From Chitinophaga solisilvae (lineage in GTDB: Bacteria > Bacteroidota > Bacteroidia > Chitinophagales > Chitinophagaceae), in NCBI RefSeq assembly GCF_009928525.1, contig NZ_JAABOK010000003.1:496001-560000 (forward strand): DNA of 64,000 nt, given 5' to 3'. The position numbers and the translations under genes are program-made. Under the pieces are notes generated by a model that was not told the origin of the DNA, did no database searches, and saw only the letters and a program-made list of their open reading frames with translations. Each line of letters begins with the position of its first letter. Position 1 is the stretch's first letter. This document shows, one piece after another, positions 44,170 through 53,978 of the stretch.

Positions 44170-47100
44170 AAAAATCAACCCCCATTCCAAAATACCATAT
44201 CGGGCTGCCGCGGAAGAACGCTACTGCAGGCCAGCCGGCGTCTACGCGGAGGAAGTAGCCAGCTATGGTGGTGCGTGCGCCGAAGCCGTACCCGCCAAGG
44301 AAAGGTCCGAGTATACCTTCTTTGATGCGGGTAGTTACGATGTCGTTGTCGTTGTATTCGCCGTAGTTGGCATCTTTAAACCGCAGCTTTTCGTTCCAGG
44401 CTGTACCGATATCGATGAAGGAGGTTACCTGGAAGTTACGCAGGAAGGCGGAGTTAATGGGTTTGTCTATGAAGGTGGCGAATACCGGTAAACGCAGTTC
44501 CGTATTCAGGAGCATCACATTGTTACCGTTCCTGGCGTTCTGTTTGTAACCACGCAGGTTTTCGGATAATGTCTGGAATGCATAGTTGGTATTCAGGTTT
44601 ACTTTGGTAGCTGTATTAATCTGCGGATTCAGCCAGTTGTCTACACCACCGAGGAAGTAGATCAGCTTGCGGGAACCCCAGGACAGGTCTGCGGAGAAGC
44701 GGGTAGCCCAGATGAAGTTGCGGTATATTTTTTTGTAGTGACGTACATCGATACCCATGTTGTAGGTAAAGCGTCCGTTGGCCGCAGCGGCATTAGGGTT
44801 GGTGAGTTCGTTCAGTCCGCCGTTGGTGAGCTGTGCATTGATTTCTCCGTAGATCTTATAGCGTGTACCATTCCAGATATTGATAGCCGGATTGATGGTG
44901 TTATCATATACATATTCCAGGCGGCCGAGTGCATAGGTTTCGCTGTAGGTTCTGCTCATGAGCGATGGCTTGTTCCAGGCCTGCGCATAGGCTTTATCCG
45001 TACGGATACCTGCCTGTAAACGGATGCTTCTGACCTGGTCAAAAGGATAACGTATTTCTCCCTGATACAGGTTGGTAATCAGTTTCACCGGTGCGGTGAA
45101 ATCGCCGGTGAGCGTATCACGTACGGTCAGCGTGAGGTTTTTATCCACTTTGCGGTAGTACGTGAATTTATAGTCGAAACGTTTCTTCAGGTAAGAAGTG
45201 CTGAAGAAGTACTCAGATCCCTGCAGGGAAGACGGAATACGGAAGCCGCCGCTGAATTTGATGTCTTCAAACAGATCGCTGACGCCTATACGGATTAACC
45301 CGTTTACCGGGTCGGTGAGGCGTATGGGAGCAGTCGGCTGACCGGTAAACGGCTGGTACCTGTTAATCAGTACCGAGTTATCGAGTTGCAGGATCAGGTA
45401 GTCTGACTGGAATTTCCATTTATACGGGAACAGTTTGGATTTCTTCAGCACGGGTTCTTCTTTCTTTTTCTCAAAGAAAGAGGACGGCATATTGCCGGTT
45501 ACCGCATGGCTGCTGGTATCTGCCGGTTCATTACCAAATTCATTCTGAAAGAAGTTGGGTGTGGTGGAAGTATCCTTTGGTATGGTATTATAGGTAGGAA
45601 TGCCCATCCGGAGGCTGTCAGCCCGCATTTCGGCCTTTCTGAAATTGGTGGGGCGCGCGGTCACATTTCTTTTCTTGAGCACGTTGGTATCTACCTTCAG
45701 TTTCATCAGTCGTTTGATGTCTGCATAGGCCACTACTTCAGATACTTCGCCCTGTTCTCCGGTGATCCGGGATTCCTGTATACCGTAAGGGTAGTTGGAG
45801 ATCGGGAAAGTATAGGTGGAGTCGTTGGTGATGACAACCGCCTGCACGGAGTCCGGCGCGGTGGAGCCATAGGCGGCCAGTGCGGAATCCAGTTCTTCTT
45901 TTTCAGGATTATGCAGTATTTCAGATCCTACGAAGAAGAGGGAGTCTACCCCTGCATTCTGAGAATGGAAGAAGCCTGCATAACGGTTACGGATACCGTT
46001 GGCATCAGACACGAAAGTGAAATGGGTGGTGTTATACTGCATAGGGAGCCGTGCGTCGCCATATTTCATACTGGTCAGCTGTGTGATCTGTTTTTCACTG
46101 GACTTGTTCCAGTTATCCACCATGAAGATATTGAACGGCCGGTTGGGCAGGGAGGTATCGGAGCCTCTGCCTTTAGGGCCGGGTCTGTTAGAGGAGTAGA
46201 TGATGCCGCTTTTTCCGGGGAATGCAGCAAAGGAAGGATCCAGGTCATCATACACATCGTTGGTGATCTGTTCTGTTTTGGAGTTGCTGATGCTGTAGGT
46301 GAAAATGTCTGTATGGCCATTTTTGATAGCAGACAGCAGCAGGGTGTTTTCCTGTACAGGCATGTATTTGAAGTCCACCACACGGTCAAACTGATGAAGG
46401 TCCTGACGTATAGTCGTGCGGGTTACCAGATCGTAGATGAGCAGTTTGGTTTTGCCTTCGTGCTCATATACCACGGCGAGGCGGTTACCTTTGGTATTCC
46501 AGGCCATGAGCGGATAGTTGGGATCAACCTGGTTGGCGAGCTGCATAACGCCGCTGCGCAGCAGTACTTTGGGTTTATTCCATCCCAGCTGTATCTGTAC
46601 GCGGTATACGCCCTTTTTGAATTCAACAACGGCGTAGGAGTTATTTTTCGGGTTGGCATTGAAGCGGTAGTAGTCGGATTTTCCGATTTCCTGTGCCACA
46701 ATGGTGCGGCCTTTTGCAGAAGTCTTTCTTCTGCGGTTATCTTCTGAAAATCTTTTCTGATAAAATACAAAGAAGTCCTGGGTGGCTTTTTTCGGCGTCT
46801 GGTTCAGCACCTGTTCAAATCCTTTTTTGAGGCCGCGGTTAATACGGGTGATATACATGAGGTAGGGCACCGCATCTTTTCCGTATTTGCTCTCCACATA
46901 GTACCAGAAGGCTTCTCCGGCCAGCAGTGGCTTATCGTAGGCCAGCTGGTTGAAGTTGCTGTATTTACCGGACATGATGATGGATTTCAGTTCTTCATCT
47001 TTTTTAGCGTTCCAGTTTTCAGCAGCATAGCCGATAAATCCGTCTGTAAACCATTTGGGGAAATCTATCAGTGCGGCATTACCGGCAAATTCACCTATAT

Positions 47101-47584
47101 CTTCCCCGAACAACAGGGTTTCCAGCAGAATGCGGGCAATACCCTGGCGTATCTGCCGGTGCAGGTTTTCGTGGTTGCCATCAAAGTAAACGATCATTTT
47201 GTTACCTACCAGTTTGGTAACGCCGCCGGTGTTCTGCCAGTCAACACCGATCCCGATATTGGACTGTTTCATTTCCCCGAAGCTGTTATAGACCACAATA
47301 TTAATACGCTGGCGGGGATTTGTTTCCATGAACTGTTCTATCTGCGGCAGCTCTTTTTCCGCTACCTGCAGCACATATTTACCAAGTTCCATTCCGTTCT
47401 GGCTGAAATAGGTATTAAAATGGCGGCTTTGGTAATATCTCCACTTGAAATTCTTGAACTGTACACGATTTTGGCCGAACTCGACTGTATTGGTTTGGGC
47501 TTGCGAAACTATCGTTCCGAGTAATAGGATCGTTCCAAGTGATAGGGTACCGCGGAATAATAACCTGGTAAAAAATCTGTTCAT
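44168..47584 (-). CDS. Large outer-membrane protein: peptidase-like N-terminus, TolB propeller and beta-barrel
   Basis: A protein of 1138 residues. A signal peptide (cut near VSQA) is followed by a gluzincin-like but non-classical domain (about 40-280, with FPKWFTDGFIGYAAENW), TolB/PD40-like WD repeats (about 300-560, for example YPLMAWNTKGNRLAVVYEHEG and DPSFAAFPGKSGIIYSSNRPG), and a C-terminal barrel ending in an aromatic residue (GMGVDF). It is predicted in the outer membrane. It is often annotated as a TolB-like protein in this phylum. Catalytic zinc residues of the peptidase-like domain are not complete, so it may be inactive. The stop overlaps E7. Confidence 0.85.
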   Translation of the reverse strand: MNRFFTRLLFRGTLSLGTILLLGTIVSQAQTNTVEFGQNRVQFKNFKWRYYQSRHFNTYFSQNGMELGKYVLQVAEKELPQIEQFMETNPRQRINIVVYNSFGEMKQSNIGIGVDWQNTGGVTKLVGNKMIVYFDGNHENLHRQIRQGIARILLETLLFGEDIGEFAGNAALIDFPKWFTDGFIGYAAENWNAKKDEELKSIIMSGKYSNFNQLAYDKPLLAGEAFWYYVESKYGKDAVPYLMYITRINRGLKKGFEQVLNQTPKKATQDFFVFYQKRFSEDNRRRKTSAKGRTIVAQEIGKSDYYRFNANPKNNSYAVVEFKKGVYRVQIQLGWNKPKVLLRSGVMQLANQVDPNYPLMAWNTKGNRLAVVYEHEGKTKLLIYDLVTRTTIRQDLHQFDRVVDFKYMPVQENTLLLSAIKNGHTDIFTYSISNSKTEQITNDVYDDLDPSFAAFPGKSGIIYSSNRPGPKGRGSDTSLPNRPFNIFMVDNWNKSSEKQITQLTSMKYGDARLPMQYNTTHFTFVSDANGIRNRYAGFFHSQNAGVDSLFFVGSEILHNPEKEELDSALAAYGSTAPDSVQAVVITNDSTYTFPISNYPYGIQESRITGEQGEVSEVVAYADIKRLMKLKVDTNVLKKRNVTARPTNFRKAEMRADSLRMGIPTYNTIPKDTSTTPNFFQNEFGNEPADTSSHAVTGNMPSSFFEKKKEEPVLKKSKLFPYKWKFQSDYLILQLDNSVLINRYQPFTGQPTAPIRLTDPVNGLIRIGVSDLFEDIKFSGGFRIPSSLQGSEYFFSTSYLKKRFDYKFTYYRKVDKNLTLTVRDTLTGDFTAPVKLITNLYQGEIRYPFDQVRSIRLQAGIRTDKAYAQAWNKPSLMSRTYSETYALGRLEYVYDNTINPAINIWNGTRYKIYGEINAQLTNGGLNELTNPNAAAANGRFTYNMGIDVRHYKKIYRNFIWATRFSADLSWGSRKLIYFLGGVDNWLNPQINTATKVNLNTNYAFQTLSENLRGYKQNARNGNNVMLLNTELRLPVFATFIDKPINSAFLRNFQVTSFIDIGTAWNEKLRFKDANYGEYNDNDIVTTRIKEGILGPFLGGYGFGARTTIAGYFLRVDAGWPAVAFFRGSPIWYFGMGVDF

Positions 47585-47641
47585 ACAGAAAGTATTGATA
47601 ATATTGTGATCTGTTTAAAATTAGGTAAAAATCAGGTAACA

Positions 47642-48283
47642 ATGATCGAAATCCAACAATTCACTTTTGGCCCCCTGCAGGAAAACACCTACCTGCTTAT
47701 TAACGGAAAAAAGGAATGTATAATTATAGACCCGGGATGTTATTTTCAGGACGAAAGAAAAGAATTATTACAATATATACAAACGGAAGGATTAAATGTT
47801 ACAAGATTGCTGAATACGCACTGTCACTTTGATCACATCTTCGGAAACAAGCTGGTAGCGGATACCTATAATGTTCGTCCGGAGATTCATGAGAAAGATC
47901 AGGTTGTGCTGGATAATTCGCAGGCTGTAGGCGTCATGTATAATCTGCCGTTCGACCCCTCTCCTATGCCGGGTCGCTACCTGCAGGAAGGCGAGAAGAT
48001 CGCTTTCGGCGAACATGAGCTGGAGGTGTTGTTTACACCCGGCCACTCCCCCGGAAGCGTATCGTTTTACTGTGCAGATCAGCGTTTCGTGATTGGCGGC
48101 GATGTGCTTTTCTATCAGAGCATAGGCCGTACCGACCTGCCCGGCGGCAGCCATATGACGCTGCTGCGCAGCATCCGGGAACAGTTGTTTGTACTGCCGG
48201 ACGACGTACGGGTATTCCCCGGCCACGGTCCCGCCACCACGGTAGGTTTTGAGAAGAAGTACAATCCATTCCTGACGGAATAG
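47642..48283 (+). CDS. MBL-fold metallohydrolase, glyoxalase II-like
   Basis: A protein of 213 residues from the ATG at 47642. Upstream residues in the open frame run into the divergent promoter area. It has the metal site THCHFDHIFGNKLV (HxHxDH type), HSPGSVSFYC, GGDVLFYQSIGRTDLPGG and FPGHGPATTVGFE. It probably hydrolyses a thioester such as S-lactoyl-glutathione or a bacillithiol-like analogue. The stop is one base from the facing flippase stop. Confidence 0.95.
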   Translation: MIEIQQFTFGPLQENTYLLINGKKECIIIDPGCYFQDERKELLQYIQTEGLNVTRLLNTHCHFDHIFGNKLVADTYNVRPEIHEKDQVVLDNSQAVGVMYNLPFDPSPMPGRYLQEGEKIAFGEHELEVLFTPGHSPGSVSFYCADQRFVIGGDVLFYQSIGRTDLPGGSHMTLLRSIREQLFVLPDDVRVFPGHGPATTVGFEKKYNPFLTE

Positions 48284-48284
48284 G

Positions 48285-49817
48285 CTATCTGATATACTTC
48301 CCGATAAATGGCAGTCTGGCAAATTCCTTCTTCTCCATACGGAAGATAAACCAGCAATAGCCGGCAAACATAATAGTGGCCACTATCAGGGAAGACGGCT
48401 TCAGGGCGTAGATGTCCCTGGGCGAGAGCCATTTTACATTCAGCCAGTTGAAGATATAGTAGGTGATAACAGCCAGGGTCACGTAGGTAATGAGCTTGGG
48501 CAGATGGTAAGGGATAGGATAATGTTTCTGTCCCCACTTATAACAGATAACCATCTGCACAAAGTAACATACCATGGTGGCCAGGGCTGCGCCGTAGTAG
48601 CCCATCACCGGTATCCACCACCAGTTGAGAAGGAAGGCCAGTACAGCGGTTATCAGCGTGATCACCGCACCGGTTCTGGTACGGTCGGTAAGTTTGAACC
48701 AGATGGTAAGGTTATAGTAAATCCCCAGGAACATATTGGCCAGCAGCAGAACGGGAACTATTTTCATGCCCTGGTAATAGTAGGGCGCCCGCAGGAACCA
48801 TTTCCAAATGTTAAGATAAAGGCTTACAAAAAGGAACATAATACACAGCATCACCACAAACAATTTCATGATGCGGGCATAAACCCGCTGCGGATTAGCG
48901 CCTTCGGCCTGTTTAAAGAAGAAAGGTTCGGCGCCTAACCGGAACGCCTGTATGAACATGGTAATCAGGATAGCCAGTTTGTAATTGGCACTGTACAGTC
49001 CGATGATCTCCTTTTTGGCTCCCATGTCATTTCCCGGCAGAAACTGTGGTAAAAACCAGGCCCGGTCAAAAGTTTCGTTAACCATACCGGCCATCCCCAC
49101 AATAATCAGCGGCAGCGCATATTGCAGCATCCTTTTCCATAGGGCAGCGTCAAATTTCCATTCAATCCGGAATATCTGCGGAAGAAACATCAGCAGGGTA
49201 AGCCCGCTGCTCAGCATATTACTGAGGTAGATGTACCCCGTCTGGTCCCCGCCGTTCTTTACATCGGGTACCCAGTGGTGACCGGCCGCATATAGCTTCG
49301 GACATATCACCAGGAAGAAAACATTGAACCCTATATTGGCCAGGATATTCACCGAACGGATAATGGCATAGCGTACCGGCCGCCCCTCCAGCCTTAACTG
49401 GGCATAGGGAATGGCCGTCAGCGCATCAAAAGCCATGATGAACACCACATAGGTGTAAAAGGCCGGATGCCCCGCCAGCCCTGCCAGCTCCCCTGCATAG
49501 GAATTAATCACCGTACCCCTCAGCAACAGCAGCAGTACGGTAATAGACAAGGTGGAAATCAGCAGGGAAATAGTAGATGTGCCCAGCACATGCGCCTCAT
49601 TATCCTTTTTGGCAAAACGGAAGAAAGCCGTTTCCATGCCATAAGTGAGTACAATATTGGCAAACGGAATATAGGCATATACGTTAGACATCTCCCCGAA
49701 AGTAGCTGTCGTTAATATGCTCAGGTAAAAGGGTGTGAGGAAATAATTGAGCAGTTTGCTCATAATGTTACTCAACCCGTAGTAAACCGTTTGTCCTGCC
49801 AGTTTCTTGATACTCAA
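48285..49817 (-). CDS. Polysaccharide flippase (Wzx/MATE-like)
   Basis: A protein of 510 residues with about 12-14 membrane segments (starts LAGQTVYYGLSNIMSKLLNYF). It is like lipid-linked oligosaccharide flippases of the MOP superfamily and could move a surface-glycan intermediate across the inner membrane. No glycosyltransferases lie near. Element E8 begins 39 bases before its start, between it and arfB. Confidence 0.92.
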   Translation of the reverse strand: MSIKKLAGQTVYYGLSNIMSKLLNYFLTPFYLSILTTATFGEMSNVYAYIPFANIVLTYGMETAFFRFAKKDNEAHVLGTSTISLLISTLSITVLLLLLRGTVINSYAGELAGLAGHPAFYTYVVFIMAFDALTAIPYAQLRLEGRPVRYAIIRSVNILANIGFNVFFLVICPKLYAAGHHWVPDVKNGGDQTGYIYLSNMLSSGLTLLMFLPQIFRIEWKFDAALWKRMLQYALPLIIVGMAGMVNETFDRAWFLPQFLPGNDMGAKKEIIGLYSANYKLAILITMFIQAFRLGAEPFFFKQAEGANPQRVYARIMKLFVVMLCIMFLFVSLYLNIWKWFLRAPYYYQGMKIVPVLLLANMFLGIYYNLTIWFKLTDRTRTGAVITLITAVLAFLLNWWWIPVMGYYGAALATMVCYFVQMVICYKWGQKHYPIPYHLPKLITYVTLAVITYYIFNWLNVKWLSPRDIYALKPSSLIVATIMFAGYCWFIFRMEKKEFARLPFIGKYIR

Positions 49818-49855
49818 TACTTAAAGTTTAATGCAAAGTCTGATGCAAAGTAAGT

Positions 49856-50009
49856 AATTACGAATTACGAATGGCGAATTACGAATGTTAAGCGAAGATT
49901 TAAGCAAATGTGAGCGAACAGATATTTTCAGATCTGCTTAGACCTTCGCTTAGATATTCGCTAAAATCTTCGCTTAACATTCGTAATTCGTAATTTGTAA
50001 TTCGTAATT
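49856..50009. repeat. Fold-back element E8 (class A), directly at the arfB stop
   Basis: Four heptamers per side (one is AATGGCG). Outer arms AATTACGAATGTTAAGCG (from 49877) and their right partner ending at 50009 pair over the inner 29 bp with one mismatch (49877-49905 with 49960-49988). The loop is 54 bases and holds two more CTTCGCT motifs. Its right end is one base from the arfB stop codon, and the left end is 39 bases before the flippase start. Confidence 0.95.
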
Positions 50010-50010
50010 G

Positions 50011-50406
50011 TCAGAACTGATCCCTCCTGTTCTGTTTCTTCTCCGAAAGCCGCTTTTTAAACTGAATCCTCTTTTCTATAACGGCTTTGGAGGGCTTTGT
50101 AGGCACCCGTTTTTTGCGGGGGATCAACGCTTTATTAATGAGATCATTGATTTTAAAGATAACCTCATGCTTGTTACCCAGCTGGGTGCGATGTGTCTGC
50201 GATTTCACGAGCAGTACGCCTTCCGCATTGATGCGGTTGGCCAGCTTTTCCTGTAATACCTGTTTTTGTTCCGGGGTTAACAGGGCAGAGTCCTGGATGT
50301 TGAAATAAGCCTCCACCATTGTTTCCACCTTGTTCACATGCTGTCCGCCTGCGCCGCCGCTGCGGGCTGTACGGAAGGTGAGTTCAGGTGTAACATCTAT
50401 ATTCAT
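50011..50406 (-). CDS. arfB: Alternative ribosome-rescue factor ArfB (peptidyl-tRNA hydrolase)
   Basis: A protein of 131 residues with the GGQ motif in ARSGGAGGQHVNKVETMVEA and a basic C-terminal tail (KRLSEKKQNRRDQF) that enters the empty mRNA channel. It frees ribosomes stalled without a stop codon. It is shorter than RF1/RF2 and lacks the codon-recognition domain, which excludes prfB. Divergent from dtd. Confidence 0.96.
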   Translation of the reverse strand: MNIDVTPELTFRTARSGGAGGQHVNKVETMVEAYFNIQDSALLTPEQKQVLQEKLANRINAEGVLLVKSQTHRTQLGNKHEVIFKINDLINKALIPRKKRVPTKPSKAVIEKRIQFKKRLSEKKQNRRDQF

Positions 50407-50499
50407 TGCGTATTCTTTTAATATGAAAATAAAAATCAGAAAGCAATTTATTAAAATCTCCCGTAAACCGTGTCAGAATGGTTGGGTTTATGAGGGAAA

Positions 50500-50530
50500 T
50501 TGGGACGGAGAGATGGATTTTTTACATTTG
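50500..50530 (+). promoter_or_regulatory. Predicted promoter of dtd
   Basis: TTG (50500-50502), a 20-base spacer and TACATTTG (50523-50530) match the consensus exactly. The ATG is 18 bases further on. Confidence 0.7.
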
Positions 50531-50547
50531 CCCGAAAGGGATACAAC

Positions 50548-51000
50548 ATGAAGGCAGTAATACAACGCGTAACGCAGGCATCTGTTACGGTAGACGGGGT
50601 GGTTACCGGCGAAATTCAGCTGGGGCTGCTGGTGCTGCTGGGCATCGAAGATGCAGACACCACAGAGGATATCAGTTGGCTGAGCAGTAAAATCGTGAAC
50701 CTCCGCATTTTCAATGATGAGGCAGGTGTGATGAATGTTTCGGTAAAAGACGTACACGGGGATATCCTGCTGGTAAGCCAGTTTACCCTGCACGCCTCTA
50801 CGAAAAAGGGCAACCGGCCTTCGTATATCCGTGCCAGTAAGCCGGAGGTGGCCGTACCGATGTACGAAAAGATGATTGCACAGCTGGAACAGGACCTTGG
50901 CGCTCCCATCCGGCGGGGTATCTTCGGGGCCGATATGAAAGTGGCGCTGCTGAATGACGGACCGGTTACCATCGTCATCGATACGCAGAACAGGGAGTAG
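50548..51000 (+). CDS. dtd: D-aminoacyl-tRNA deacylase
   Basis: A protein of 150 residues from the ATG at 50548, the standard length. The start matches MKAVIQRVTQASVTVDG. Active-site motifs are LVSQFTLHAS and NGP-like DGPVTIVIDT, with KKGNRPSY. It removes D-amino acids and Gly from mischarged tRNAs. It is followed after 36 bases by the MazG-like gene, probably in one transcript. Confidence 0.97.
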   Translation: MKAVIQRVTQASVTVDGVVTGEIQLGLLVLLGIEDADTTEDISWLSSKIVNLRIFNDEAGVMNVSVKDVHGDILLVSQFTLHASTKKGNRPSYIRASKPEVAVPMYEKMIAQLEQDLGAPIRRGIFGADMKVALLNDGPVTIVIDTQNRE

Positions 51001-51036
51001 TTAAATCTGTTATCTTTAGATATTAATCAATACAAC

Positions 51037-51363
51037 ATGACCATTCAGGAAGCACAGGAAAAAATAGATAACTGGATCAACACTACCGGTGTCCGTTATT
51101 TCAGCGAACTCACCAACATGGCCATCCTCACGGAAGAGGTGGGAGAAGTGGCCCGCGTAATGGCCCGCCGGTACGGAGATCAGTCATCCAAAGAAAGTGA
51201 TCAGAAAAGAGAACTGGCCGACGAACTGGCCGATGTCATGTGGGTGCTGCTCTGTATTGCCAATCAGACGGGTATTGACATGACGGTAGCCCTGGAAAAG
51301 AATTTCGACAAAAAGAACATACGTGATGCCGGCAGGCATATCAACAACCCTAAGCTGAAATAA
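51037..51363 (+). CDS. MazG-like nucleotide pyrophosphohydrolase
   Basis: A protein of 108 residues. EEVGEVARVMARRYGD and ELADELADVMWVLLCIAN carry the Glu/Asp residues of the metal site of the MazG-like/dUTPase-type all-alpha fold. It probably removes non-canonical NTPs. It follows dtd. Confidence 0.95.
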   Translation: MTIQEAQEKIDNWINTTGVRYFSELTNMAILTEEVGEVARVMARRYGDQSSKESDQKRELADELADVMWVLLCIANQTGIDMTVALEKNFDKKNIRDAGRHINNPKLK

Positions 51364-51384
51364 GTTCCCCTATCTCTGTAACTA

Positions 51385-51422
51385 CAGGAAGCAAAAGGCT
51401 GGTGCACGCTTTTTGCTTCCTG
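51385..51422 (+). other. Hairpin between the MazG-like and yihY genes, without a T tract
   Basis: CAGGAAGCAAAA (51385-51396) pairs with TTTTGCTTCCTG (51411-51422) over 12 bp around a 14-base loop. The 3' side lacks a run of Ts, so it is a weak terminator at best. It may partly end the dtd unit. Confidence 0.55.
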
Positions 51423-51440
51423 CATGTAAAAACATACCTC

Positions 51441-52385
51441 ATGAAGAAAAAAGGAAAAGTAAAAATGTACTGGGAGGTGCTGAAGCAGTCCGGCAGCGAT
51501 TTTATCGATGATAAAGTCCTCAAGCTAAGCGCTGCACTGGCCTATTACACCATCTTTTCAGTAGCGCCCATGCTCATTATTATCATTTTTTTATGCGATC
51601 TCTTTCTAGGTAAGGAAGCGATTGAAGGTAATATCTACGGGCAGATACAGGGCCTGGTTGGCAGCGAGGCTGCGATACAGATACAGGCTATGATCCGCAA
51701 CGCTACGCTGTCCGGAGATATGAGCTGGGCCACCATGGTAGGGTTTGTAACGCTTATCATTGGCGCCACCGGGGTGTTTGCCGAAATCCAGGACTCCATC
51801 AATTATATATGGCGGCTGAAATCCAAACCCAAGAAAAACGGGCTGCTGCGCATGCTGCTCAACCGCCTGCTCTCTTTCTCGCTGGTAGTGAGTATGGGCT
51901 TCATTCTCCTGGTATCGCTGGCTATCAACGGCCTGGTGGAGCTGTTCCAGACCGTGCTGGTCAGGCTGATCCCTACCAAGCTAACATCTGATATTATTAT
52001 CTATGTGGCCGACCTGGTAGTGCCCTTTGTGGTCATCACTATCCTGTTCGCCATCATTTTCAAGGTGCTGCCGGATGCCCGCATCAAATGGAAGGATGTG
52101 ATTGTAGGCGCTATCACCACAGCTATCCTGTTCATGCTGGGAAAATTCGGTATCGGCTACTACCTGGGGGCCAGCAAAGTCAGCTCCACCTACGGCGCCG
52201 CAGGATCTATCGTTATCATCCTGCTATGGGTATACTATTCCGCAGCCATCCTGTATTTCGGGGCAGTATTTACCCGCGTGCATGTGCAGTATTTCGGCGC
52301 GCAGATATACCCCAATGAATATGCGGTCTGGATCAAACAGATAGAAGTGCCTCATGAAACAAATTCCGCACCCGGAGAAGGTTAG
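51441..52385 (+). CDS. YihY/BrkB-family inner-membrane protein
   Basis: A protein of 314 residues from the ATG at 51441 (MKKKGKVKMYWEVLKQSG). The frame is open upstream into a Cys-rich non-coding stretch. Six membrane segments, with ALAYYTIFSVAPMLIIIIF, YGAAGSIVIILLWVYYSA and ILYFGAVF typical of the family. The role is uncertain (once called a tRNA nuclease, now seen as an envelope protein). Confidence 0.94.
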   Translation: MKKKGKVKMYWEVLKQSGSDFIDDKVLKLSAALAYYTIFSVAPMLIIIIFLCDLFLGKEAIEGNIYGQIQGLVGSEAAIQIQAMIRNATLSGDMSWATMVGFVTLIIGATGVFAEIQDSINYIWRLKSKPKKNGLLRMLLNRLLSFSLVVSMGFILLVSLAINGLVELFQTVLVRLIPTKLTSDIIIYVADLVVPFVVITILFAIIFKVLPDARIKWKDVIVGAITTAILFMLGKFGIGYYLGASKVSSTYGAAGSIVIILLWVYYSAAILYFGAVFTRVHVQYFGAQIYPNEYAVWIKQIEVPHETNSAPGEG

Positions 52386-52449
52386 TTTATTGAAATCAAA
52401 TTAATATAGATATAAAAATAATTACATCCTAATTTTCAAATTTGGCATT

Positions 52450-52457
52450 TATCTTTG
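52450..52457 (+). promoter_or_regulatory. -7 box just before glyS
   Basis: TATCTTTG is an exact TAnnTTTG match that ends eight bases before the ATG at 52465. A start point 5-8 bases later would give a nearly leaderless mRNA. No TTTG at -33. Confidence 0.45.
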
Positions 52458-52464
52458 CGCCACT

Positions 52465-53892
52465 ATGTCTACAGATCAGAATAAATTCCAGGCGATTATA
52501 TCGCATTGTAAAGAATACGGTTTTGTTTTTCAGTCCAGCGAAATATACGATGGACTCAGTGCTGTATATGACTACGGTCAGTACGGGGCTGAGCTGAAAA
52601 AAAATATCAAGGACTACTGGTGGAAAAGCATGACGCAGCTGCACGAAAACATCGTGGGTATAGACGCTGCTATTTTCATGCATCCTACCACCTGGAAAGC
52701 TTCCGGGCATGTGGATAACTTCAGCGATCCGATGATCGACAACAGGGATAGCAACAAACGCTACCGGGTGGATCATCTGATTGAAGGCCATGCCGAAACC
52801 CTGCCTGAAGCAGCAGGTAATGCCCTGCTGGCCCAAATGGATGAACTCCTGAAAGAAAATGACTTTGCAGGATTAAAATCACTGATAGAAGAGAATAAAA
52901 TAAAATGTTCCGTCAGCGGTACTGTTAACTGGACAGAAGTACGTCAGTTCAACCTGATGTTTTCTACCCAGCTGGGCAGCGTTACGGAAGAAGCCAGTGA
53001 AATATTCCTGCGTCCGGAAACGGCTCAGGGTATTTTCGTGAACTTCCTGAATGTGCAGAAAACCGGCAGGATGAAGGTGCCTTTTGGTATCGCGCAGATT
53101 GGTAAAGCTTTCCGTAATGAAATTGTGGCGCGTCAGTTCATCTTCCGTATGCGTGAATTTGAACAGATGGAGATGCAGTTCTTTGTACGCCCCGGCACGC
53201 AGCAGGAGTGGTACGAGAAATGGAAGGAAGAGCGTATGCAGTGGCACCTGAGCCTGGGTACTGACCCTGCTAAATATCATTTCAAGGATCATATTAAACT
53301 GGCGCACTATGCGGATGCGGCTGTGGATATTGAATATGAGTTTCCGTTCGGCTTCAAGGAAGTGGAAGGTATCCACTCCCGTACTGACTTCGATCTGAAG
53401 CAGCACCAGGAGTACAGCAAGAAGAAAATCCAGTATTTCGATACGGAAATCAATCAGAATTATGTACCATACGTGATAGAAACCTCTATTGGTCTGGATC
53501 GTATGTTCCTGCTCACTATCTGCAATGCATATGAAGAGCAGGACCTGAGCACTCCGGAAAAACAGGACAGCCGCGTGGTACTGAAACTGCCTGCTAAACT
53601 GGCGCCGGTTAAGCTGGCGGTATTCCCGCTTACGAAGAAGGATGGCCTGCCGGAAATAGCACGTGAACTGATGGATGGCTGTAAACCTTATTTCCACTGC
53701 TTCTATGAGGAAAAAGATGCTATTGGCAGACGTTATCGTCGCCAGGATGCCATTGGTACGCCTTTCTGCGTAACCATCGATCATCAGACAAAAGAAGATG
53801 GCACTGTCACTATCCGTCACCGCGATAGCATGGAGCAGGAACGTGTTCCGCTGTCTGAAGTAAGAAACATCGTGCTGAATAAGATCATGTAA
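52465..53892 (+). CDS. glyS: Glycine--tRNA ligase
   Basis: A protein of 475 residues, the single-chain alpha2 type. Class II motifs are FRPETAQG-like LRPETAQGIFVNFL, GIAQIGKAFRNEI and MREFEQMEMQFFV, with SIGLDRMFLLTI and the C-terminal anticodon domain (PAKLAPVKLAVFPL). It charges tRNA(Gly). A strong terminator follows 26 bases after the stop. Confidence 0.98.
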   Translation: MSTDQNKFQAIISHCKEYGFVFQSSEIYDGLSAVYDYGQYGAELKKNIKDYWWKSMTQLHENIVGIDAAIFMHPTTWKASGHVDNFSDPMIDNRDSNKRYRVDHLIEGHAETLPEAAGNALLAQMDELLKENDFAGLKSLIEENKIKCSVSGTVNWTEVRQFNLMFSTQLGSVTEEASEIFLRPETAQGIFVNFLNVQKTGRMKVPFGIAQIGKAFRNEIVARQFIFRMREFEQMEMQFFVRPGTQQEWYEKWKEERMQWHLSLGTDPAKYHFKDHIKLAHYADAAVDIEYEFPFGFKEVEGIHSRTDFDLKQHQEYSKKKIQYFDTEINQNYVPYVIETSIGLDRMFLLTICNAYEEQDLSTPEKQDSRVVLKLPAKLAPVKLAVFPLTKKDGLPEIARELMDGCKPYFHCFYEEKDAIGRRYRRQDAIGTPFCVTIDHQTKEDGTVTIRHRDSMEQERVPLSEVRNIVLNKIM

Positions 53893-53918
53893 TCTTAAAC
53901 GGACTGCATAAAAACGTC

Positions 53919-53954
53919 AGCGCTACAGCCATCATAGCTGTAGCGCTTTTTTTA
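53919..53954 (+). terminator. Rho-independent terminator after glyS
   Basis: AGCGCTACAGC pairs with GCTGTAGCGCT over 11 bp around a seven-base loop, followed by seven Ts. Only a short distance to the facing FNR stop, so it may act in both directions. Confidence 0.95.
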
Positions 53955-53978
53955 TAGAGAAAATGTGTGCGAAAGACG

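Noticed and set aside
45506..46747. Plus-strand ORF of 413 codons antisense to the TolB-propeller protein
   Set aside because: No family features, His/Val/Phe-rich shadow composition, and it lies entirely inside a clear gene on the other strand.
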